The notes: generated by a model from the sequence alone, not told the origin. Shown: positions 1-8,087, counted from the stretch's first letter. The stretch is DNA of 61,555 bases from an uncultured Bacteroidales bacterium (GCA_900321655.1 ONWU01000017.1:1-61555), one strand, 5' to 3'. Made by a program: numbers and translations.

Positions 1-27
1 CGGCCTGGGAATGGGGAGATAGGTATT

Positions 28-228
28 ATGGTTGCCGAATTGCCGCCCATCTCCGAGACGGGCCGATACTCCATCTCTGCCGCCGCCAAAATCCTTGGCG
101 TATCCCGTCCACACCTGTATAAACTGATTAAACTGGGGTGGATCATTCCTCGCAGGTACCACTATTCAAACAGGCCGTATGTCTATGGGAGTGACATACG
201 GCGCTGCTATAACAAAATTGCTAATTAA
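28..228 (+). CDS. Small helix-turn-helix (MerR/excisionase-like) protein
   Basis: A 66-residue basic protein with an HTH_17-type winged-helix core: SAAAKILGVSRPHLYKLIKL is the recognition helix region and RPYVYGSDI the wing. Such proteins serve as excisionases or directionality factors of integrated elements. It converges on the integrase gene, overlapping it by 4 bp at the stop codons. The frame stays open to the left edge of the window, so the true start may lie upstream of base 1; ATG at 28 is only the first visible start. Function as an excisionase is inferred from position and fold, not shown. Confidence 0.65.
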   Translation: MVAELPPISETGRYSISAAAKILGVSRPHLYKLIKLGWIIPRRYHYSNRPYVYGSDIRRCYNKIAN

Positions 229-1520
229 GATTGGGCCTTCTTAGGATGGCCCTTTTTCTTGGGGCACTTGCCCAACACTGCATCAATAACCTTCCGGTTT
301 GCTTCATCCACCTTCTTCATATCAAAGTCGATATAGACGGAAGTGATGGTCTTGTTCACCCAGGAGTGGCCCATAGCGCGGCCAATCAGTTCCATAGAAA
401 TATCCAGCGAAGACGCGATAGTAGCCCAACTATGTCTAGACCAGTATGTGGTTAGATCCGGGAACAAGGCTTTTCCCTTCTTTTCCTGAGAAGTGGTGTA
501 ATGCAGGCCAATCTTCTGCAGCGCACGGTTCATATGCTGGATGTAGTTCTTGTGATTGGTATACCTGTCCATCGGGGAGAGGAGATACTTCTTTCCCCGG
601 TACTTTTTAATAATGGCCATAGCCTCCGGAACAATCTTAATGGAGTATAGCTTGTGTGTTTTGTCACGGCGATACTCGAAACGCCCATCCACAATATCTT
701 CCGGCATAGCAGTGAGTAGGTCTACCAGGTTGATGCCAATCAAATAGAACTGCAACATAAATAGGTCCCGGTATTCCTCTTGCCATTCCTCGCAGGGATA
801 ATCCTTTAGCTGGCGAACCTGTTCCGCTGTGAGAGAACGTTTTCTGGTCTCTTCGAGTTTGGGCAGCTTGAACTTGCGGAACGGATCGTTATTAGTGATA
901 TCATCATCGAGAGCGCTATTAAACACGGCTCGGATGTTCCGGAAATGCATATTGCGGATGTTGGCGCTGGTAGTGCTCTTGAGGTGGCCGTCAAAACCGG
1001 TGAGCCAGTCCTTGTCAATAGCATCAAAAGAGAGCTTTTCCGCCGCTGCATCATACTCTAGAATCTTCTTGAGGGTTCTGTTGTAAATCTCCCGCGTCCC
1101 GGCAGTCTCACGGCTTTCCATAAACCTGCGGTAGTAAGGGATAAAGTAATTCTTCTTTGCTATAGCCTCTTTCTTTCTGGCCTCCTTCTGCTTGGTTGTC
1201 GAGGTCCCTGTGACAGACTCAACAAGACGGTCACGGAGTTCAAGCACGCTCATTTCAGAGATATTATCCTCCCTGTCAAGCCGATTTAGGGCGAGATCAT
1301 AGGTGGCTTTTAATGCGGAAATATCTTCTGTCTGCCTGTTCCAATTGCATGGCTTATCATTTCTGATGGAAGAATAAATCTGCTTCCACTCTTCCTCTGT
1401 TAGATGGTGGCCCGAAGGAATTCTCACCGTCCTGGTTTTGTGTCCGACGTTGAGAACGAGAGGGTATTTGCCCTCTGCATTTGCCTTGCGCGTGTCAAGG
1501 AAATAGGTGATTTTTGCCAT
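225..1520 (-). CDS. Tyrosine recombinase / integrase of an integrated element
   Basis: A 431-residue phage-integrase-family recombinase of the Bacteroidota type. An N-terminal Arm-binding domain (about 1-100) and a SAM-like core-binding domain (about 120-215) precede the catalytic domain. Visible catalytic residues are Arg362-His363 (YWSRHSW), His385 (GRAMGHSW) and the nucleophile Tyr396 (SVYIDFD). The place of the first catalytic Arg reads LIGINLVDLL, with Asn instead of Arg, a substitution seen in several Bacteroides integrases such as IntDOT. The gene lies 209 bp from the 3' end of tRNA-Asp, which points to site-specific insertion there, with the element extending left out of the window. 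The C-terminal tail is Lys-rich. Confidence 0.93.
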   Translation of the reverse strand: MAKITYFLDTRKANAEGKYPLVLNVGHKTRTVRIPSGHHLTEEEWKQIYSSIRNDKPCNWNRQTEDISALKATYDLALNRLDREDNISEMSVLELRDRLVESVTGTSTTKQKEARKKEAIAKKNYFIPYYRRFMESRETAGTREIYNRTLKKILEYDAAAEKLSFDAIDKDWLTGFDGHLKSTTSANIRNMHFRNIRAVFNSALDDDITNNDPFRKFKLPKLEETRKRSLTAEQVRQLKDYPCEEWQEEYRDLFMLQFYLIGINLVDLLTAMPEDIVDGRFEYRRDKTHKLYSIKIVPEAMAIIKKYRGKKYLLSPMDRYTNHKNYIQHMNRALQKIGLHYTTSQEKKGKALFPDLTTYWSRHSWATIASSLDISMELIGRAMGHSWVNKTITSVYIDFDMKKVDEANRKVIDAVLGKCPKKKGHPKKAQS

Positions 1521-1527
1521 AAATAAT

Positions 1528-1638
1528 AGCTCCTAAAACCCCCGAAATAGACTTGCGCGGGCCTGTTTTCGCAAGTTTTTCGCAAGTTTTTTTACAAAAA
1601 TTAACAGTTTTTAACACTTTTTTACAGTTTTAGGAGCT
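1528..1638. repeat. Inverted repeat and short direct repeats between integrase and tRNA (candidate arm sites)
   Basis: A perfect 12-bp inverted repeat, AGCTCCTAAAAC at 1528-1539 and GTTTTAGGAGCT at 1627-1638, encloses a T-rich segment holding the direct repeat CGCAAGTTTTT twice and a run of TTAACAGT/TTAACACT/TTTACAGT variants. In tyrosine-recombinase elements this position commonly holds integrase arm-binding sites and the int promoter. The assignment is an inference from location and repeat pattern. Confidence 0.5.
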
Positions 1639-1683
1639 GTTTTTGGGGTGTTTTGGGACCAGAAAACGGTCCAAAAAGGCAAA

Positions 1684-1729
1684 AACAAAGCCTCCTAAGT
1701 TGCTGATTAGCAGGACTTAAGAGGCTTTG
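1684..1729 (-). terminator. Rho-independent terminator behind tRNA-Asp
   Basis: On the minus strand, just past the tRNA 3' end, AAAGCCTCTTAAGT pairs with ACTTAGGAGGCTTT around a 16-nt loop, followed by a T-rich tail (GTTTTTGCCTTTTT). It would end the tRNA-Asp transcript before the integrase. Confidence 0.7.
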
Positions 1730-1804
1730 CGGTGCGGACGAGGCTCGAACTCGCGACCCCCGGCGTGACAGGCCGGTATTCTAAACCGACTGAACTACCG
1801 CACC
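1730..1804 (-). tRNA. tRNA-Asp(GTC)
   Basis: A 75-nt cloverleaf on the minus strand. The acceptor arm GGTGCGG pairs with CCGCACC, the TTCGA T-loop is present, and the anticodon loop CTGTCAC gives GTC, reading Asp codons. CCA is not encoded. Its 3' end faces the integrase, so the T arm and acceptor end are the probable attachment site of the neighbouring element. Confidence 0.95.
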
Positions 1805-1884
1805 AAGTTGTACAAACAAATTTTGATTCTGCAATACCTTTTCACAATTTTTTTAAAACGAAAAGAAATATATATATTAGCGGC

Positions 1885-4620
1885 ATGAAACGATTTCTTG
1901 TAACCGCAGCCCTTGTGGCCGCCACCCTGAGTCTGCAGGCCCAGAAAAAACCGCTGGACCACAGCGTGTTCGACAGTTGGCAGAGTGTTGGTAGCACTTC
2001 CCTCTCCCCCGACGGAAGCGTCATCGCCTACGAAGTGAATCCCCAGGAGGGAGACGGAACCCTCACCATCCGCTCTTTCGGCAAGAAAGGCCGGGAAATC
2101 CTCATTCCGAGAGGCTACAATGCCCGCATCCTGGACAACAGCCGCTTCGCCGTCTGCCTGATCAAGCCCGAATTCCAAAAGACCCGCCGGGCCAAAATCG
2201 ACAAGAAAAAGGCCGACGACATGCCCAAGGACTCCCTAGCCGTGATCAACCTCGCCAGCGGAGAAATCACCAAATTCCCCGGTGTCAAAGGTTACAAGAT
2301 GGGAAAACACGCCGTAGAGGCCTTCGCCTTCTCCACGGCCGACACCACCTTCATTCCCAAGAAAGAGCGCAAGAAGAAAGACAAGGGCGGTCCCGTAGCC
2401 GTCTATCACTTTGCCGACGGCCACCTGGACACCCTTCGGAACATCAAGGAGTACGTCTTCTCCAAAGACGGCCGGGAGCTGGCCCTGGTGCGCCAGCACG
2501 GCAAGTTCAAGACCGAAGCCGGCCTCTATACCCTTGCCGACGGCAAGGCAACCTTCTTCGGAGATACCACCGCCTGGCACGGTGCCCCGCGTTTTAACGA
2601 AGACGGCACCTCCTTCCTGGTGGTGAGCGCCCCGGATACCCTCTCCAGCGGCAGCAAGCACGGCAGTCTGTACCGCTATGCCGACGGGAAACTGACCCGG
2701 CTGGTATCGGCCGATGCCGCCGGCATCCCCGCCGGCTGGGGCATCACCGAAAAGAGCTACGGCTGGTTCAGCCACGACGGCCATCGCATCTTCGTGGGCG
2801 TGCAGGAGCTGGTTCCGCCGAAGGATACCTCCCTGGTGCCCTTCGAAACCCCGGGGCTGGACATCTGGACGTGGAACGCCCCGGAGATTCCCCCGGCACA
2901 GAAAGTCAATCTGTCCCGCGATGCCGCCCGCACCTTCCCGGCCGAAGTGCTCCCCGGAGGAAGCCTGAAGCTTTTCAACGACAGCAAGTTCACCCGCTTC
3001 TCGCAGGGAGACCGGGGAGACTCATCCTATAACCTGAAGGTGAAAACCCTGGATCCCGTAGAAACCCAGTGGACCTACCAGCCCGCCGTGCAGATTCTTC
3101 TGCAGGGCCCGGCCGGAGAAAAAGAGATTGCCACGGGCCCGCTCTCCAGCGTGGTCCTTTCCCCTCTGGCCCGGCACATCCTCTGGTGGGACTACAACAC
3201 CCTCACCTGGAACCTCTACGACATCGCATCGGCCCAATTCCGCACCCTGGATGCCGGCGTCACTTTCTGGGAGGAAGAGGACGATCACCCCACCCGCCCG
3301 GACGCCTACGGAATGGCCGGCTGGCTGGAAGGTGACAGCGCCCTCCTCCTGTACGACCGCTACGACATCTGGAAGATGCCCACGGATGGCAGCGCCCCTG
3401 TCCGCCTCACCCAGGGCCGGGAAAACGGCATCACCTACCGCTACCTCAACCTGAAGGACCGGGAGGAAGAGCGCCACATCGGCCCGTCCGAAACCCTTCT
3501 TCTGAGCCTGTTCGACAACGCCACCAAGGAAAACGGCCTGGCCAGCGTGAAAGTGGACAATCCCCTCAAGAGTTTCCGCACCGTGGTTCGCGGCGGCTTC
3601 ACCTGGGCCAGCGTGCAGAAAGCCCGCAAGGCCGATGTCTACGCATACACCAAGGGCAATTTCCAGGATCCGATGGACGTCTACTACTCCACCTCCCTGG
3701 GGAAGGCCGAGAAGAAGCTGTCGGCCATCAACCCCCAGAAGAGCGGATACAACTGGGGAACGGTAGAGCTTTATCACTGGACGGCCTATGACGGAACGGC
3801 CCTGGACGGCCTGCTGTACAAGCCGGAAGACTTTGACGAAAACAAGAAGTATCCGGTGATGATCTATTTCTACGAGAAGAATTCCGAGAACCTCTATACC
3901 CACTACGCGGTGCAGCCTATGTGGTCCATCATCAACATCCCCTTCTTCGTCTCGCGCGGATATGTGGTGTTTGTTCCGGACATCGTGTACACACGCGGCC
4001 TGCCGGGAGAATCGGCCGTGAACTGCATCGTGAGCGGGGCCGAAAGCCTCACCCGTTTCCCCTGGATCGACAAGGAGAACATGGCCATCCAGGGTCAGAG
4101 CTGGGGCGGTTACCAGGTGGCCTACCTGATCACCCGCACGGGCATGTTCAAGGCCGCCGGCGCAGGAGCGCCCGTGAGCAATATGACATCGGCCTTCGGC
4201 GGCATCCGCTGGGAATCCGGCAACAGCCGGCAGGGCCAGTACGAGCAGGGGCAGAGCCGCATCGGCCGCAACCTCTGGAACGGCTGGCAGCTGTACGTGG
4301 AGAACTCTCCCCTGTACCGCCTGCCCGAGGTGACTACGCCTGTCCTCATCATGCACAACGATGCCGATGGCGCCGTCCCGTGGTACCAGGGCATAGAGAT
4401 GTTTATGGGACTGAGGCGCCTTGGAAAACCGGCCTGGCTGCTGGAATACAACGACGAGGCCCACAACCTCAAGCAACGCCGCAACCGGAAAGACCTTTCC
4501 ATCCGCCTGCAGCAGTTCTTCGACTATTACCTGAAGGGCGCGCCGCAGCCCTCCTGGATGAAGGACGGTGTTCCCACCGCAAAGAAAGGATACTATTTTG
4601 GCTACGAAAACGCGGAATAA
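1885..4620 (+). CDS. S9-family prolyl oligopeptidase-like secreted peptidase
   Basis: The protein has 911 residues from the ATG at 1885; that start gives a clean signal peptide (MKRFLVTAALVAATLSLQAQ), whereas an upstream extension would read through the tRNA. A long beta-propeller-like region with repeated WS-PDG-type strands fills about residues 30-640, followed by an alpha/beta-hydrolase domain. The nucleophile Ser lies in GQSWGGYQ near residue 739, the Asp in NDADGAVPW and the His in NDEAHNLKQR. It is probably periplasmic and cleaves peptides after Pro or similar residues; the exact specificity cannot be read. It converges on the DUF4332 gene through a shared hairpin. No TAnnTTTG box is evident just upstream. 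Confidence 0.9.
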   Translation: MKRFLVTAALVAATLSLQAQKKPLDHSVFDSWQSVGSTSLSPDGSVIAYEVNPQEGDGTLTIRSFGKKGREILIPRGYNARILDNSRFAVCLIKPEFQKTRRAKIDKKKADDMPKDSLAVINLASGEITKFPGVKGYKMGKHAVEAFAFSTADTTFIPKKERKKKDKGGPVAVYHFADGHLDTLRNIKEYVFSKDGRELALVRQHGKFKTEAGLYTLADGKATFFGDTTAWHGAPRFNEDGTSFLVVSAPDTLSSGSKHGSLYRYADGKLTRLVSADAAGIPAGWGITEKSYGWFSHDGHRIFVGVQELVPPKDTSLVPFETPGLDIWTWNAPEIPPAQKVNLSRDAARTFPAEVLPGGSLKLFNDSKFTRFSQGDRGDSSYNLKVKTLDPVETQWTYQPAVQILLQGPAGEKEIATGPLSSVVLSPLARHILWWDYNTLTWNLYDIASAQFRTLDAGVTFWEEEDDHPTRPDAYGMAGWLEGDSALLLYDRYDIWKMPTDGSAPVRLTQGRENGITYRYLNLKDREEERHIGPSETLLLSLFDNATKENGLASVKVDNPLKSFRTVVRGGFTWASVQKARKADVYAYTKGNFQDPMDVYYSTSLGKAEKKLSAINPQKSGYNWGTVELYHWTAYDGTALDGLLYKPEDFDENKKYPVMIYFYEKNSENLYTHYAVQPMWSIINIPFFVSRGYVVFVPDIVYTRGLPGESAVNCIVSGAESLTRFPWIDKENMAIQGQSWGGYQVAYLITRTGMFKAAGAGAPVSNMTSAFGGIRWESGNSRQGQYEQGQSRIGRNLWNGWQLYVENSPLYRLPEVTTPVLIMHNDADGAVPWYQGIEMFMGLRRLGKPAWLLEYNDEAHNLKQRRNRKDLSIRLQQFFDYYLKGAPQPSWMKDGVPTAKKGYYFGYENAE

Positions 4621-4623
4621 ACA

Positions 4624-4653
4624 AGTAAGCCGGCCTCGAGGGGCCGGCTTACT
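4624..4653. terminator. Palindromic hairpin between convergent genes
   Basis: A perfect 12-bp stem, AGTAAGCCGGCC with GGCCGGCTTACT and a 6-nt loop, lies between two convergent stop codons. A U-tract is poor on both strands, so it may act as a bidirectional transcript end or 3' stabiliser rather than a classic intrinsic terminator. Confidence 0.6.
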
Positions 4654-4670
4654 CCATCTCTGAATAAAGA

Positions 4671-5078
4671 TTAGTAAGTGACGACGGGCTCCAGTTTCTG
4701 GGCCAGCTCGATGTACTTGGCGATTTCCTTCTCCACGGGAGTGCGCTTGCAAAGGTGCTTGGCCTCGTTAACCTCCAGCATCTTGGCAGCCAGGTTGGCA
4801 GCGTTGCGGGTGCGAAGTTCCTTCACCGTGTCCACGCCGGCGGCTTCCAGCAGTTCGGAGAACTGGGGACCTACGCCCTTGATGCGGAAAAGATCTGCGT
4901 GATTAACCCAGGTGAGGATGAGATCTCCGCGGATTCCGGTCTTCTCTTCCAGAGCCTTGCGGCCCTTGGGGCTGGCGCCTTCCTTGAGCAGCTGATCTAC
5001 GGTTTCGATGCCCACGGCAACGAGTTTTTCGGCATAAACGGGGCCGACGCCCTGAATGTCAATGATTTTGTAAGCCAT
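4671..5078 (-). CDS. DUF4332 helix-hairpin-helix protein
   Basis: A 135-residue soluble protein starting at MAYKIIDIQG. It holds two helix-hairpin-helix motifs: IQGVGPVYAEKLVAVGI near the N-terminus and IKGVGPQFSELLEAAGV near the middle, the usual content of DUF4332. HhH repeats of this kind bind DNA or RNA backbone without sequence specificity, so a nucleic-acid role is plausible but unproven. An in-frame TTG start further upstream lies closer to the promoter and gives an unnatural N-terminus. A box TAACTTTG (minus strand, 5121-5128) leaves a leader of about 38 nt. Confidence 0.85.
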   Translation of the reverse strand: MAYKIIDIQGVGPVYAEKLVAVGIETVDQLLKEGASPKGRKALEEKTGIRGDLILTWVNHADLFRIKGVGPQFSELLEAAGVDTVKELRTRNAANLAAKMLEVNEAKHLCKRTPVEKEIAKYIELAQKLEPVVTY

Positions 5079-5120
5079 AGTGTAAGTAATATTAAGTGGT
5101 TTTTGTAGCAATTCCAATCC

Positions 5121-5128
5121 CAAAGTTA
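5121..5128 (-). promoter_or_regulatory. -7 promoter box for the DUF4332 gene
   Basis: TAACTTTG on the minus strand matches the Bacteroidota TAnnTTTG box; predicted start near 5116. Confidence 0.6.
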
Positions 5129-5160
5129 AAAAATTTCAGCGAAAAAAGGAATTTTTTTCA

Positions 5161-5168
5161 TATATTTG
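5161..5168 (+). promoter_or_regulatory. -7 promoter box for the 5187 gene cluster
   Basis: TATATTTG matches TAnnTTTG. With a transcription start near 5173, the ATG at 5172 and a TTG at 5166 are excluded as starts, which fixes the first gene at 5187. Confidence 0.7.
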
Positions 5169-5186
5169 CAGATGAAGGCGATTTTT

Positions 5187-5648
5187 ATGGAAAACTTTCC
5201 TTTAGACAGCGAAAAGATTTACTTCTCTTCGGATATGCTCACACTGGACTGCGAAAACGGTCCGGTGACATTGAAAGTTTCCGACTGGCTCCACCAGGAC
5301 CCTGTGCGCATTCACAGAATGATTGTTAAGGAAAAAGTCCTTCAGGTGGACCAGATGGAAGTCTTCGCCCCCCTCGTTTCCAAGCTCAGAAGAGCAGATT
5401 ACGAGTACTACAAGCGCATCACCGGACTCAAGATGATGATAGATTTCCCCGGTTTCCCCTCGGAAATTGAAGCCCGCATCCCCTACGACACAGATCCCAT
5501 CGCCTTTTACAAATGGTGGCGCAAGGGGAAAAACGAGAACAAGGTATACCTCTCTCCTGCCTATCAGTTCAAACTTTTCCAGAAGGTGTCCCATATGGAG
5601 CCCAAGATCATGCTCAAAAAGGACATCGATTTCGTTAAGACCTTCTGA
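5187..5648 (+). CDS. Uncharacterised 153-residue protein
   Basis: I do not recognise this family. The protein (MENFPLDSEKIYFSSD...) is soluble, with no signal or membrane segment, and rich in charged and aromatic residues, with a C-terminal IMLKKDIDFVKTF. It is the first gene of a tight cluster: its TGA overlaps the ATG of the LRR protein by one base, followed by an RluA synthase and TcdA with 4-bp overlaps. That spacing implies co-translation. The start at 5187 is chosen because the promoter box at 5161-5168 rules out the earlier candidates, leaving a leader of about 14 nt with a purine-rich stretch. Confidence 0.75.
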   Translation: MENFPLDSEKIYFSSDMLTLDCENGPVTLKVSDWLHQDPVRIHRMIVKEKVLQVDQMEVFAPLVSKLRRADYEYYKRITGLKMMIDFPGFPSEIEARIPYDTDPIAFYKWWRKGKNENKVYLSPAYQFKLFQKVSHMEPKIMLKKDIDFVKTF

Positions 5649-6271
5649 TGATGACCTTGGAAGAAATCCTGGCCGTCCCCACAGCTGCTTCCCGGGAAGA
5701 GCTTGACAGGGACATTTGGGACGGCGACAATTGTGTAAGCTATTCGGCCGATGGCAAACGCCTTCTGGACGCAGAAAACTTTCCCTCCGAAATCACCGTC
5801 CGGGAGGGCTGCGAGGTCATCTGCGACGAAGCCTTCGCCTTCCAGGATTATATGGCGGGCCGAAAGATAGGGGAAGAGATTCCCCTGGACGAGCGTTCTT
5901 CCTACCTGGAGAAGATATCTCTCCCCGCTTCCATCACCCACATAGGTGCTGCCGCCTTCTGCGAATGCGGGGACCTTGTGAAAATCAAGCTCCCGACGGG
6001 GCTGCTGTCCATCGGCCCTTCGGCCTTTGCAGACTGCTGGCAGCTGGAAAAAATCACCCTCCCGGCGGGAACCCGTGTCATCGGCCCCGGAGCTTTTCAG
6101 GGCTGCATCAATCTGTACCAGATTAAGCTGAACAAGGCCCTGGAGGCCATCGGGGAAGATGCTTTCGACGACTGCGAAAGCCTGGAAACCATTATCATTC
6201 CCCACGGCAAACTGGATTATTTCATGAAACTCCTTCCCAAGGAATTACATCCCCTCCTAGAAGAATTATGA
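5648..6271 (+). CDS. Leucine-rich-repeat (LRR_5, BspA-like) cytoplasmic protein
   Basis: A 207-residue protein with four to five LRR_5 units of the BspA type, seen as repeated blocks such as ISLPASITHIGAAAFCEC, ITLPAGTRVIGPGAFQGC and IKLNKALEAIGEDAFDDC between about residues 85 and 190. BspA proteins are usually exported, but this one has no signal peptide and sits in a cytoplasmic-gene cluster, so an intracellular protein-binding role is more likely. It overlaps the preceding gene by 1 bp and the RluA gene by 4 bp. Its partner is unknown; the upstream orphan is a candidate because of translational coupling. Confidence 0.85.
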   Translation: MMTLEEILAVPTAASREELDRDIWDGDNCVSYSADGKRLLDAENFPSEITVREGCEVICDEAFAFQDYMAGRKIGEEIPLDERSSYLEKISLPASITHIGAAAFCECGDLVKIKLPTGLLSIGPSAFADCWQLEKITLPAGTRVIGPGAFQGCINLYQIKLNKALEAIGEDAFDDCESLETIIIPHGKLDYFMKLLPKELHPLLEEL

Positions 6272-7221
6272 CCGGACAAAACTTCAAGGTGGCCCACGAA
6301 GGCTCCCTGCTGCCCTATCTGTTTGAACTGTTCCCCGGCCAGTCCAAAACCGGGGTGAAAAACCTCCTGTCCAAAGGCCAGGTGCTGGTCAACGGGGAAA
6401 GCCAGACGGCTTTTGACCTGCCCCTGAAAAAAGGGGACAGGATTACGGTTCTCCCCAAGGGCATCTCCATTGCCCGTGCCACCCGTTCCGATGCCCGGGA
6501 CCAGGTGATCAAAGCGGGCGTGCAGATTCTCTTTGAAGACGATAATTATATAGTGGTAGACAAGCCCTCCGGGATGCTGTCCGTAGCCACCGGCAAGGAA
6601 AGGAAAACCCTGTATTCCCTCCTGAATGCCTATATCAAGGTAAACGCCCGGATGCAGCGCAAGGAAGACCTCATCTCCGGCCGGCAGCCGGACCGCTCCA
6701 ACGCCAAAGTCTGGATTGTGCACCGCCTGGACAAGGGAACTTCCGGAGCCATGGTCTTCGCCAAGAACGAGCGCGCCAAGGACATCCTCCAGAGCAAATG
6801 GAAGGATCTGGTGGCCGAAAGAAAATATGTAGCCTGGCTGGAAGGCCATTTGGAAAAAGAACAGGGCGCCATCCAGAGCTGGCTGGTGGAGAACACCAAA
6901 TCCCTCAAGATGAATTCCTTCGACACGGAAGTCAAGGACGGTCAGCTGGCCATCACGCACTACCGCGTCCTAAGCACCAGCCGTCGTTACTCCCAGGTGG
7001 AGTTCTCCCTGGAGACCGGCCGCAAGAACCAGATCCGCGTGCATTCCGCCACGCTGGGCTGTCCGGTAGCCGGCGACGAGAAATACGGAGCCCAGACAGA
7101 CCCCATCAAGCGCCTGGCCCTCCACGCCCACACGCTGGTTTTCCGCAACCCATTCTCCGGCAAGATGGTGCGCTGCACTTCTCCCCTTCCGGAATCCTTT
7201 GAAATTTTCGCCAAACGATGA
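6268..7221 (+). CDS. RluA-family pseudouridine synthase
   Basis: A 317-residue RNA pseudouridine synthase. An N-terminal S4 RNA-binding domain (about residues 10-75, with SKGQVLVNGESQTAFDLPL) precedes the RluA catalytic domain. The active-site Asp lies in VHRLDKGTSGAMVF; the flanking VVDKPSGMLSVATG and RKNQIRVHSATLG blocks are typical. It isomerises uridine in 23S rRNA or tRNA; which site (RluC/D-like or other) cannot be told from motifs alone. It overlaps both neighbours by 4 bp, indicating co-translation with the LRR protein and TcdA. Confidence 0.93.
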   Translation: MTGQNFKVAHEGSLLPYLFELFPGQSKTGVKNLLSKGQVLVNGESQTAFDLPLKKGDRITVLPKGISIARATRSDARDQVIKAGVQILFEDDNYIVVDKPSGMLSVATGKERKTLYSLLNAYIKVNARMQRKEDLISGRQPDRSNAKVWIVHRLDKGTSGAMVFAKNERAKDILQSKWKDLVAERKYVAWLEGHLEKEQGAIQSWLVENTKSLKMNSFDTEVKDGQLAITHYRVLSTSRRYSQVEFSLETGRKNQIRVHSATLGCPVAGDEKYGAQTDPIKRLALHAHTLVFRNPFSGKMVRCTSPLPESFEIFAKR

Positions 7222-7937
7222 ACGGCCTCTTCGCCCGCACGGAACGTCTGGTGGGGGCCGAAGGGCTCTCCAGGCTCCAGGCCGCCCGCGTCATCCTCTT
7301 CGGAACGGGCGGGGTGGGCAGCTGGTGCGCAGAAGCGCTGATCCGAAGCGGAATCGGCCATCTTACGATGGTAGACCCGGACGATGTGGACGTTACCAAC
7401 ATCAACCGGCAACTGCCTGCCACCACGGCTACCGTGGGCCAGCCCAAGGTGGAAGTGCTTAGAAAACGCCTGCTGGAGATCAACCCTTCGGCCGATATCA
7501 CAGCCCTGCAGGAGCGCTATGAAAAGGGCCGGGATTTTGGTCTGGGCGGGTACGATATCATCATCGACGCCATCGATTCGCTCACGGACAAGATGAACCT
7601 GCTGCTGGAAGCATCGGCCACCCCGGCCGAGGTGTTCTGTTCCCTGGGCGCCGCCTGCAAAACAGACCCTACGAAGGTACGGGTGGCCGAATTCTTCAGC
7701 GTCCGGGGCTGTCCGCTGGGGGCGGCATTGCGCAAAAAGATGCGTCGGGAAAACACACTTCCCTCCAAGCCCATCCTGGCTGTTTACGACGAGGAGGTTC
7801 TGCCCAACCTGGGCCCGGAGCAGGATCCCGGTCCCGGGAAGGCCGTCGCCAACGGCACCTTCGTCCACATCACCGGCATTTTCGGCTTCACCCTGGCCGG
7901 ACTGGTTATCCGGCACATTCTGGGCACACGCCCTTGA
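7218..7937 (+). CDS. tcdA: tRNA threonylcarbamoyladenosine dehydratase (TcdA/ThiF family)
   Basis: A 239-residue E1-like adenylating enzyme. The nucleotide-binding GTGGVGSWCAEALIRSGIG loop lies at about residues 31-50, followed by VDPDDVDVTNINRQ and the conserved DAIDSLTDKMNLL. TcdA converts t6A to its cyclic form (ct6A) in ANN-decoding tRNAs using ATP. Length and the absence of a C-terminal rhodanese or MoeB extension fit TcdA rather than ThiF or MoeB. It is the last gene of the cluster and is followed by a palindromic repeat pair and the SRP RNA gene. Pairing with an RluA synthase gives the cluster a tRNA/rRNA-modification flavour. Confidence 0.9.
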   Translation: MNGLFARTERLVGAEGLSRLQAARVILFGTGGVGSWCAEALIRSGIGHLTMVDPDDVDVTNINRQLPATTATVGQPKVEVLRKRLLEINPSADITALQERYEKGRDFGLGGYDIIIDAIDSLTDKMNLLLEASATPAEVFCSLGAACKTDPTKVRVAEFFSVRGCPLGAALRKKMRRENTLPSKPILAVYDEEVLPNLGPEQDPGPGKAVANGTFVHITGIFGFTLAGLVIRHILGTRP

Positions 7938-7950
7938 GCCTTTCGCCCCT

Positions 7951-8036
7951 CGGTGTGCACCAGAGCCCTCCTGTGCACACGGAGACGCACTTTTTGCCTG
8001 TCGGTGTGCACCAAAGCCCTTCCCTGCACACGGAGA
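7951..8036. repeat. Two-unit palindromic direct repeat between tcdA and SRP RNA
   Basis: Two similar 35-bp units at 7951-7985 and 8002-8036 each carry CGGTGTGCACC followed about 10 nt later by its near reverse complement (TGTGCACACGG or CCTGCACACGG). The half-sites begin at 7951, 7972, 8002 and 8023, so the order is inverted-direct-inverted-direct with spacings 21-30-21. This could act as a terminator pair for tcdA, or be a small repeat element. Confidence 0.7.
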
Positions 8037-8079
8037 TGGACAGATGGACGGGAGGGTTTCGTATTTCAAAAGTTTTTTA

Positions 8080-8087
8080 TACCTTTG
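8080..8087 (+). promoter_or_regulatory. -7 promoter box for the SRP RNA
   Basis: TACCTTTG lies 5 nt before the first base of the SRP RNA. It is the best internal calibration of TAnnTTTG-to-start distance in this window. Confidence 0.8.

Noticed and set aside
3022-4752. Long 576-codon antisense ORF over the S9 peptidase
   Set aside because: It is the shadow of a GC-rich coding region with no recognisable domain; the sense frame has signal peptide and catalytic motifs.
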